From Woeseia sp. (GTDB taxonomy: Bacteria; Pseudomonadota; Gammaproteobacteria; Steroidobacterales; Woeseiaceae), in NCBI GenBank assembly GCA_003229095.1, contig QIHS01000196.1, forward strand, positions 1-6,132: a stretch of 6,132 nucleotides of DNA. The letters run 5' to 3'. A model generated the notes under the pieces. That model searched no databases, was not told the DNA's origin, and saw only the letters and a list, made by a program, of their open reading frames with translations. A program made the translations under genes and the position numbers. Positions 1-5,495 of the stretch are shown here, piece by piece (the stretch's first letter is position 1; the number at the start of each line of letters is the position of its first letter).

Positions 1-43
1 ATCGGGTTCACCTGTCCCGGTGATCAATATTCAGTCCAGCATG

Positions 44-2108
44 TTATTCGTCTTCGCTGGTTTCGCTCACCTCACCGTCAAGCGTGTATTGGTTATACCA
101 GGACATCATATAGAGCATCGTCCGCATGGCGTTGGACGGCTTCGAGCCGGTGCCATGATACTGATCGTTAAATCGCAATAGTTTCGTTGGCACGCCGACG
201 AATTTCAATGCCGCGTAGTATTCCTCAGACTGCGACATTGGCGTCCGCATGTCCTGCTCACCGGTCATAATAATGGTCGGTGTGGTGACATTACCGACAT
301 ACATTATTGACGAGTGCTTCAGCCAGTCTGTCGGGTCTTCCCAGAATGGTTTGCGGAAGAACGAGTGCGCGAAATTCGGAATATCATACTCATCCAGTTC
401 GTTACCGGGCAACGAACGGCCGCAGCGGCAAATCGATTTGTTTGACCGATCACCCAGCTCGACAATTTGCCACCGCCGCTACACCCACCGACATACATTC
501 GTTTTTCGTCGATGTACCCTTGTGCAATCACCGCATCTACGCCACCGATCAGATCGAGATAGTCGACGCTTGGGTAGGCGTGATCGATTGCCTGCGAGAA
601 TTTCTCGCCATAACCCGTGCTGCCCCGCGGGTTCGTATAGAGCACGACGAAATCATTGGCAGCAAACGCCTGGTAACGAAAATCGAATCGACCCATATAC
701 ATTGCGAAGGGTCCGCCGTGAATCTCCATGAGCAGCGGATACTTCTTATCTGCATCAAAACCAGGCGGTTTGACAATCCAGCCGTGCGCGCGACTGCCAT
801 CGCTCGATTCATACCAGATTTCTTCGTGTTGGCCGAGCGTTTTGCCATCCAGTAAATCTGCATTTACCGAGGTCAGCTTCTGTGGCGAGCCGCGACCGCT
901 GAGTGCGAATGAATGTACATCGCCGGGTTCATAGTAAGAACTTGCAATACCGACTCCGATGCCAGAGGAAGCCGTTATGGAATCAAGCCCGATCGTGTGC
1001 TTGCCATCGGTAACTGCACGCACGTCGCCGTCGAGACTCATATGGAACACGTTTACGTAGCCATCGTCCTGCGCGCTGAAATACAGACCGCGGTTGTTGC
1101 CCGCCCAGTGAAGTGTTCCCGCCGGCCGATCAAAATCTGCAGAAACCTGCCGCGCATCGCTTCCATCGGCGTTCATCAGATGAATGCGCGACATCTCATA
1201 GGTGTTCTCTGACGCCGGGTACCCTGCATACGCGATCCGTCGGCCATCGCCAGACATCACGGGCGATACCCAGAAGCCGGTCTCGCTGGTGAGCTGCTCA
1301 ATCTCCGCGTTAGCGACGTCAATAGAATAGATGTGCGATCGCCGGTAAATATTGTCGCCATCTGAATCCATCCAACCGTCAAACAGAATAGATCCTCCGT
1401 CTGGCGCCCAGCTTAGACTTGCGCCACCAAAGAGCCCATCGAACTGAGAGCCGACATTCCAGTCACCCTCGGTCAGTTGCCGGGCCGAACCCGACCCGGC
1501 CGGTACAACAAATAAATGCGTAAACCCGGGCTCCGTAAATCCAATGCGATCTTGCCGGTAATGAATCCGGTCCAGAATTCGCGGCGGCTTGCTCCAGCTT
1601 GCACCTTCCGGTGCAACGGGCAGATCGATGTCCCAGCTGTCCTTGCTGGGAACGATGGCGACGAACGCGATTTGTTGCCCGTCTGGCGACCATTTGGGTG
1701 ACGAGGGTGTCAGGTTAATCCTGGTCACTTGAGACACCGCGCCTTCATCATCCATCCAGCGCACATGGATTTGTGATTTTTCACTATCGCCGCCAGTAAT
1801 GAAAAGAATGCGGTCGCCGCCGGGAGACCAGCGCGCATTCGATCCCTTGTGTAAAAATCGGTGCCTGGCTCCATCTGCATCCATGATCCACAGTGCAGAT
1901 GCCATCTGGTCTGTGTGCTGGTCTACCCAGCGCCGGGTATAGACAATCCGTTTGCCGTCGCGGGTGAAATTTGTGCATCACTGACCCGCTCCAGCTCCAG
2001 GTAGTCTGCAACGGCCAGGCGCGTATTCTCCGCGCTCGCGGAAAAGGCGATCATCGAAACGACGACACCGGCCATTGCCAATAAAACAGGCCGCAATTTT
2101 TCGTTCAT
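44..2108 (-). pseudogene. Exported S9-family serine peptidase, interrupted by two frameshifts
   Basis: A prolyl-oligopeptidase/dipeptidyl-peptidase type enzyme of about 690 residues if repaired, a normal length for the family; such enzymes cleave peptides, here probably in the periplasm. The start is ATG at 2108, with GGGGA five bases upstream. Residues 1-26 form a Sec signal peptide (MNEKLRPVLL...FSASA, then EN). A beta-propeller follows with PD40-type repeats (ISPDGKRIVY, WSPGGDRILF, WSPDGQQIAF, WAPDGGSILF), then an alpha/beta hydrolase domain. The triad is visible: Ser in GCSGG (codon 478-480), Asp in GEQD (251-253) and His in DQYH (155-157). The reading frame breaks at about 1960 (two extra bases inside ISP-DG) and at about 383-390 (frame change plus about four missing residues between NWMSM and DIPNF). 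Family identity is secure. Whether it is a true pseudogene or carries sequence errors is open; the multi-base second lesion favours real damage. Confidence 0.88.
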
Positions 2109-2128
2109 GGATGTCCCCAATAGTTGTT

Positions 2129-2159
2129 ATTGTTTTTGTTCGTGGCGATTGTCGGTCAA
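2129..2159 (-). promoter_or_regulatory. Weak candidate promoter for the S9 peptidase gene
   Basis: Reading the minus strand, TTGACC (2159-2154) resembles a -35 box. AACAAT (2134-2129) matches four of six -10 positions after a long 19-base spacer, in an A-rich stretch about 20 bases before the start codon. The spacing is poor, so this is tentative. The rest of 2109-2189 shows no coding signal. Confidence 0.25.
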
Positions 2160-2171
2160 CATGCTGCGGAA

Positions 2172-2188
2172 CCGGGCTTCTACCCCGG
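2172..2188 (-). terminator. Small GC hairpin after the ParA remnant
   Basis: CCGGG (2172-2176) and CCCGG (2184-2188) can pair around a 7-base loop. On the minus strand the hairpin begins one base after the remnant's TAG stop (2190-2192). There is no T run, so it would be a weak intrinsic terminator. Its position suggests it is the leftover 3' end of the original gene. Confidence 0.3.
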
Positions 2189-2189
2189 A

Positions 2190-2400
2190 CTAATGCAAAG
2201 GCTGACGCGTCGTTCTGTCGGTATCGATAGTCACAGGCACGTTATCATATTCGTCCTGTTGCGTTTGCCGGTGATCGAACCACCTGATCAATGACGCGGG
2301 GTGATTCCAGCCAGCGCATGCTGGCACCCTGTGGGTCGAAATCAATTAAAGTCGGCATCTCACCACGCAGCGAAAAAGAACTTGCCAGGCTTATTGACAT
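2190..2400 (-). pseudogene. Remnant of a ParA/MinD-family partition ATPase
   Basis: Intact ParA-family ATPases (about 210 residues or more) use ATP-driven dimerisation to position DNA or protein cargo. Here only two pieces are recognisable. From 2400 to 2302 one frame reads MSISLASSFSLRGE and then PTLIDFDPQGASMRWLES, a clear match to the helix after Walker A plus the Walker A' segment (LIDxDPQG). From about 2297 to the TAG at 2190 a different frame reads ASLIRWFDHRQ...QQDEYDNVP, which resembles the C-terminal end of chromosomal ParA-like proteins, where a W-x-PL(L/I)xW(L/F)-type helix is followed by a variable tail. The Walker A lysine motif is absent upstream of 2400, and the whole central domain (roughly 130-150 residues by family length) is gone at about 2295-2302. 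It cannot encode a working ATPase. The N-terminal match is strong; the C-terminal one is less certain. It fills most of the 354-base gap 2109-2462. Confidence 0.68.
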
Positions 2401-2404
2401 CCCA

Positions 2405-2434
2405 AATCGCGTAGTATCGGCAAACACTGGCGAG
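2405..2434 (+). promoter_or_regulatory. Upstream element of the cupin gene, shared with the TPR gene
   Basis: AATCGcGTAGTATC (2405-2418) followed by CTGGCGAG (2427-2434) lies about 30-58 bases before the cupin start. Both sub-elements recur before the TPR gene (2974-3013). TAGTAT (2412-2417) matches four of six bases of a -10 box, but no -35 sits at the right distance: the perfect TTGACA at 2394-2399 is only 12 bases away. It could be a promoter with an activator site or a regulator-binding site. Confidence 0.35.
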
Positions 2435-2450
2435 AACGTACCTCTGATCC

Positions 2451-2454
2451 GGAG
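2451..2454 (+). promoter_or_regulatory. Ribosome binding site of the cupin gene
   Basis: GGAG lies eight bases before the ATG at 2463 and supports that start. Confidence 0.65.
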
Positions 2455-2462
2455 CAAGAAAG

Positions 2463-2960
2463 ATGTCTAAGCTCATAATAAATATGGATGAACTTGAATT
2501 TACCGAATCCGAAAAGGGGAAGGACTTTCAGTCCGGCCGAGCTCCGGTCTCGACAAAGATCGGCGCCTCGAAACTGGGCTATGCAGTCGTTCGGCTTGCG
2601 CCCGGAAAACGGGCCTGGCCATATCACTCACACTACGTGAATGAGGAGATGTTTTTTGTCCTCGAAGGTGAAGGAACGCTTCGGCATGCAGACGAAATGC
2701 ACCCTGTGCGTGCCGGCGACTTCATCTGCTCTCCGGCTGATCCCGCGCAACCTCACCAGATTATCAACACATCCGATGAAGATCTCGTATACATTGCACT
2801 CAGCACACAGGACGCGACCGACGTTTTTTTGTACCCTGACTCAGACAAGTACGGCGTATGGCATGGCAAGACCCGCAACCCGGCCGACCCGGAAAACTTT
2901 CTGGTCTTCGCACGCAAATCGACGGCGGTAGACTACTGGGACGGTGAAGCTGAAGACTAA
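2463..2960 (+). CDS. Small single-domain cupin protein (COG3837-like)
   Basis: A cytoplasmic protein of 165 residues with no signal peptide. A single cupin barrel spans about residues 38-115. Motif 1 is G48...H55-S-H57-(x4)-E62-(x6)-G69 and motif 2 is G85-(x5)-P91...H98-(x3)-N102, so the usual metal ligands (His55, His57, Glu62, His98) are all present. Divalent metal binding is therefore likely, but substrate and reaction cannot be read from the sequence. The segment after the barrel (DVFLYPDSDKYGVW) resembles the Tyr-Pro-Asp stretch that follows the barrel in COG3837 proteins. The gene is complete, has a good ribosome site, and is probably transcribed from the region at 2405-2462. The next gene starts 72 bases downstream on the same strand, so cotranscription is possible, though that gap carries its own regulatory-looking elements. 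Cupin identity is firm and the specific function unknown. Confidence 0.9.
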   Translation: MSKLIINMDELEFTESEKGKDFQSGRAPVSTKIGASKLGYAVVRLAPGKRAWPYHSHYVNEEMFFVLEGEGTLRHADEMHPVRAGDFICSPADPAQPHQIINTSDEDLVYIALSTQDATDVFLYPDSDKYGVWHGKTRNPADPENFLVFARKSTAVDYWDGEAED

Positions 2961-2973
2961 ATGTCCGTTTCGT

Positions 2974-3013
2974 CTGGCGAGTCATCGTCACGGAATCGGT
3001 AGTATCTCGCCAG
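2974..3013 (+). promoter_or_regulatory. 8-bp inverted repeat and possible promoter before the TPR gene
   Basis: CTGGCGAG (2974-2981) and CTCGCCAG (3006-3013) form a perfect inverted repeat with 24 bases between the arms. AATCGGTAGTATC (2994-3006) runs into the right arm, and TAGTAT (3000-3005) could be a -10 box without a recognisable -35. It could be an operator or a long-loop hairpin ending the cupin transcript. The same sub-elements occur before the cupin gene. Confidence 0.4.
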
Positions 3014-3022
3014 GAATGAACC

Positions 3023-3026
3023 GGAG
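3023..3026 (+). promoter_or_regulatory. Ribosome binding site of the TPR gene
   Basis: GGAG lies six bases before the ATG at 3033. It favours this start over the in-frame ATG three codons later. Confidence 0.65.
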
Positions 3027-3032
3027 TACGTT

Positions 3033-4793
3033 ATGGCCCTGATGGGTGAACTCAGGCGACGCAACATTTTCAAGGTGAGCCTCGCATACGCAATCGTCTC
3101 CTGGTTGGTCACGCGGATTGCCGACGTAATACTGCCAACTTTTAACGCGCCCGACTGGATAATGCAGGTTCTGGTTCTTTTTCTGGTGCTTGGTTTTCCG
3201 ATCGCCGTGCTGCTCGCATGGGCCTATGAGTTAACGCCTGAGGGACTCAAGCCCAGCGCCGAGGTCGATCGTGAACAAAGCATTACGGCCAACACGGGAC
3301 AAAAGCTGAACTATGTCGTCATCTCGTTGATTGCAATTGCCGTCGTCTTCGTGGTGGTCGACAATTATGTATTCACTACCCTTGACGACCCCGAATTCGA
3401 TGTTGGCTACAGGCGTTCGATTGCCGTCACTCCCTTCATCAACCGAAGTGCCACAGAAGAGAATGCGGAATTCCTCGCGGACGGAATACACGACGAGTTA
3501 CTGACACGTCTGGCACAAATCGCCGACCTCAGGGTCGTTTCCAGAACTTCAGTGATGGAATACAGGGACACCACGAGGAACATTCGGCAAATCGGCGAGG
3601 AACTCGGCGTCGGCAGCATCCTCGAAGGAGGCGTGCAGCGAGCTGGAGACGATTTACGTATCAATGTGCAGTTGATCGATGCGCTGACCGACGAACATAT
3701 CTGGGCACAGACATACGACCGCGAACTCAGTGCAAGTAACCTGTTCGCGATTCAATCTGAAATTTCTGCTGCGATTGCAGATCAGTTAAAAGCCAGGATG
3801 ACTGACGAAGAGCAGGAACGCATCGATTCTGTTCCGACCGAAAGCATGCCCGCGCTCGAAGCCTATTTTGCCGGCAAACATGCCGTGAATCTTCGTGGGA
3901 CCGCGTCACTGCGTTTAGCAATTGAACAATTCGAACAGGCGGTAGACATCGACCCGCAGTTCTCGCTCGCCTGGGCCGGTCTCGCTGAAGCATGGCTCGA
4001 ATTGCCAAACTATGTGGCCGATACTGATTCTGCCCGTCTGCGCATGGCAGCATCCGCGGCCGCCAACAGGGCAATTGCACTCGACCCCGGATCACCAACA
4101 GCAGCTGCCGTCCTTGGCTGGCATCAGCTCTTGCACAATTACGACTGGTCAAGCGCCGAGAAATCATTCCAGCTGGCACTGATGGCAGACGCGACCAACG
4201 TCAATGCCCTGCACTGGTACTCACATCTGATGTCCTGGCAAGGCCGGCATGACGAGGCGATTGCCGCGGCCGAAAAAGCCTTCGCCATCGACCCGCTATC
4301 GCGACTCATGGCCACTAATTACAGCTACATTCTGGCGGATGCCGGAAAGTGGGACGAGGCGTTCGAAGTCGGTGACCGAACGCTGCGAGATGACCCATAT
4401 GCATCACTGATGGGAAATCTATGGATAAGCAAACTGAGAGCGAAGCGCCCGGAGGAAGCCGCAGCGCAAATACTGAGCTGGGCACAGGTGACAGGGCGCA
4501 GCAGTGACGCAGCAGTTGAACTGGGAAAACTGTTTGTTGACGCGCAGCAAGACGGTGCTTCTGTTGAAGTCTCTGAAGATCTGATCGAGCGATTGCAGAT
4601 AGGCACCGAGCTACCGGAAATTTACGCCGCCATCGGCGACAGAGAAAGCACAATCGCATCGCTGCGGAATGCACATCGCACAGGCACAGGGTTCAGAAGC
4701 CTGTTGTCAATGCGTATCAACCCTTCTTATGATTTTGTTCGGGATGACCCTCGCTTCGTCGAATTACTGGCGAAAATTGGCCTGCCGGAGTAG
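3033..4793 (+). CDS. Membrane-anchored FlgO/TolB-like domain protein with TPR repeats
   Basis: 586 residues. The N-terminus ELRRRNIFKVSLAYAIVSW is the hallmark of a large gammaproteobacterial group. Membrane segments are predicted at about 15-34, 43-65 and 93-113, with a charged linker (68-91) between the second and third. By the positive-inside rule the rest should be periplasmic. Residues 129-253 form a FlgO/TolB N-terminal-like domain (SIAVTPFINRS, LADGIHDELLTRLAQI, LRVVSRTSVMEY, IGEELGVGSILEGGV, IWAQTYDREL). TPR-like repeats cover about 274-470, for example AIEQFEQAVDIDPQFSLAW, AANRAIALDPGS and AIAAAEKAFAIDP. The end (FVRDDPRFVELLAKIGLP) is the usual C-terminus of the group. Relatives often carry an N-terminal cyclase or winged-helix DNA-binding domain; neither is present here, so it is more likely a scaffold or envelope sensor than an enzyme. 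The exact role is unknown. It follows the cupin gene and converges on the RidA gene. Confidence 0.9.
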   Translation: MALMGELRRRNIFKVSLAYAIVSWLVTRIADVILPTFNAPDWIMQVLVLFLVLGFPIAVLLAWAYELTPEGLKPSAEVDREQSITANTGQKLNYVVISLIAIAVVFVVVDNYVFTTLDDPEFDVGYRRSIAVTPFINRSATEENAEFLADGIHDELLTRLAQIADLRVVSRTSVMEYRDTTRNIRQIGEELGVGSILEGGVQRAGDDLRINVQLIDALTDEHIWAQTYDRELSASNLFAIQSEISAAIADQLKARMTDEEQERIDSVPTESMPALEAYFAGKHAVNLRGTASLRLAIEQFEQAVDIDPQFSLAWAGLAEAWLELPNYVADTDSARLRMAASAAANRAIALDPGSPTAAAVLGWHQLLHNYDWSSAEKSFQLALMADATNVNALHWYSHLMSWQGRHDEAIAAAEKAFAIDPLSRLMATNYSYILADAGKWDEAFEVGDRTLRDDPYASLMGNLWISKLRAKRPEEAAAQILSWAQVTGRSSDAAVELGKLFVDAQQDGASVEVSEDLIERLQIGTELPEIYAAIGDRESTIASLRNAHRTGTGFRSLLSMRINPSYDFVRDDPRFVELLAKIGLPE

Positions 4794-4801
4794 ACCGTCA
4801 C

Positions 4802-4831
4802 TCACGCTTGCGAACAGCGCCGCAAACGTGA
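4802..4831. terminator. Imperfect hairpin between convergent genes
   Basis: TCACG-c-TTGCG (4802-4812) pairs with CGCAA-a-CGTGA (4821-4831): ten base pairs with one C-A mismatch and an 8-base loop. It starts nine bases after the TPR gene stop and lies 13 bases beyond the RidA gene stop, the right place for a bidirectional terminator. Neither side has a T run, so efficiency is uncertain. Confidence 0.4.
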
Positions 4832-4843
4832 ACGACAAGCTGT

Positions 4844-5305
4844 TTAATCCTGAGTACGTTTGACCGCGATCGCCATGACTTCGAATCGAGCATCGAACAG
4901 CAGCGCACCTGAACCGATGAAAGCGCGAGCCGGATATTCTTTGCTAAAGTAAGTCTTGTATACCGCATTAAATGCTTGGTAATGCGCAACGTCCGAGCAG
5001 AAGATCTGCACGGATACAATATCGTCCATCGTCATGCCGGCCGCTTCAATGCCACTCTTGATTGAATTCATCACTGCACGCGCTTCATCTGCAGGATCCT
5101 CCGGAACTTTTCCATCGACAAGGCCGAGTGATCCCGACAGGTAGAGCGTGTCACCGACCAAAACAGCGCCGCTGAATGGCAGCGCGTCTGCATCAGACGC
5201 AGAACGAGGATTAATAAACTCACGCTCGCTGCCTGCGTACAAATTTCCCGCCAGTAGAACAACCAGTGCCGTTGCGCATAGTATAATTTTCTTTGCTATT
5301 TTCAT
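4844..5305 (-). CDS. RidA (YjgF/UK114) family protein with an export signal
   Basis: 153 residues from the ATG at 5305, chosen because GGAG sits six bases upstream; the earlier in-frame ATG (5317) and TTG (5320) lack such a site. Residues 1-24 look like a Sec signal peptide (MKIAKKIILC, hydrophobic core, NLYA then GS). There is no lipobox, so the product is probably soluble in the periplasm. The RidA fold follows at about 43-150: LYLSGSLGL, a helix with EARAVMNSIKSGIEAAG, DIVSVQIFCSD, then YPARAF and FEVMAIAVK. Arg127 (in PAR) and Glu142 line up with Arg105 and Glu120 of E. coli RidA. Arg105 is needed there for hydrolysis of reactive enamines/imines, so deaminase-type activity is plausible, but the substrate outside the cytoplasm is unknown. 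Family identity is firm; the export prediction is fairly strong. The gene is divergent from the M20 peptidase gene. Confidence 0.9.
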   Translation of the reverse strand: MKIAKKIILCATALVVLLAGNLYAGSEREFINPRSASDADALPFSGAVLVGDTLYLSGSLGLVDGKVPEDPADEARAVMNSIKSGIEAAGMTMDDIVSVQIFCSDVAHYQAFNAVYKTYFSKEYPARAFIGSGALLFDARFEVMAIAVKRTQD

Positions 5306-5311
5306 TTGTGT

Positions 5312-5315
5312 CTCC
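5312..5315 (-). promoter_or_regulatory. Ribosome binding site deciding the RidA start
   Basis: On the minus strand GGAG lies six bases before the ATG at 5305. The upstream in-frame ATG at 5317 overlaps this site and has no Shine-Dalgarno sequence of its own. Confidence 0.65.
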
Positions 5316-5335
5316 ATCAACAGATTTAGTCCAGT

Positions 5336-5353
5336 GCCTGCATTCTAGCAGGC
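5336..5353 (-). promoter_or_regulatory. -10 box of the RidA gene inside a perfect inverted repeat
   Basis: TAGAAT (minus strand, 5347-5342) matches five of six bases of the -10 consensus and lies 36 bases before the start codon. It is framed exactly by GCCTGC (5336-5341) and GCAGGC (5348-5353), a perfect 6-bp inverted repeat. No convincing -35 box is present, which suggests activator dependence or a weak promoter. A protein bound to the repeat would block the -10 directly. Confidence 0.4.
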
Positions 5354-5424
5354 TACTGCAGCGTCATCCTGCCAGCCTCTCTGAGCAGCGCGTGAATTCG
5401 ATGGTGAATGTTGCACCTTTTCGC

Positions 5425-5441
5425 TTCAGTCAATGGCTGAA
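5425..5441. promoter_or_regulatory. 17-bp near-palindrome upstream of the M20 peptidase gene
   Basis: TTCAGTCA-A-TGGCTGAA: 8-base half-sites around a single central base, with one mismatched pair. It lies 54 bases before the M20 start and 120 bases from the RidA start, in the shared divergent region. The layout fits a dimeric regulator's operator. A weak -10-like CAGAAT (5448-5453) follows it. Confidence 0.35.
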
Positions 5442-5483
5442 ATGGGTCAGAATGGCGTCTTTCAGCAACAACACATTTACCGC

Positions 5484-5490
5484 AAAGGAA
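5484..5490 (+). promoter_or_regulatory. Ribosome binding site of the M20 peptidase gene
   Basis: AAAGGAA ends five bases before the ATG at 5496 and fixes that start. Confidence 0.6.
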
Positions 5491-5495
5491 TTCTT

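Noticed and set aside
8..23. TCACC-N6-GGTGA hairpin downstream of the S9 gene as a terminator
   Set aside because: Only five base pairs and no T run on the minus strand; too weak to call.
249..855. Two overlapping plus-strand open frames (249-731 and 307-855)
   Set aside because: They lie antisense to the well-matched S9 peptidase catalytic domain, show Arg/His-rich low-quality composition and no recognisable domain.
2394..2399. Perfect TTGACA as a -35 box for the cupin gene
   Set aside because: The only -10-like hexamer (TAGTAT at 2412) is 12 bases away, too close. The bases also belong to the ParA remnant coding sequence.
2391..2627. Minus-strand open frame overlapping the cupin gene start as the N-terminus of the ParA remnant
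   Set aside because: It contains no Walker A (KGGxGKT) motif and its composition fits an antisense shadow of the cupin gene.
3727..4179. Minus-strand open frame of 150 codons inside the TPR gene
   Set aside because: It is Arg/Cys-rich and without motifs, a typical shadow of the opposite coding strand.
5338..5351. LexA/SOS box at the CTG...CAG in the RidA promoter
   Set aside because: The spacing is 8 rather than 10 bases and the centre is not the expected alternating AT tract.
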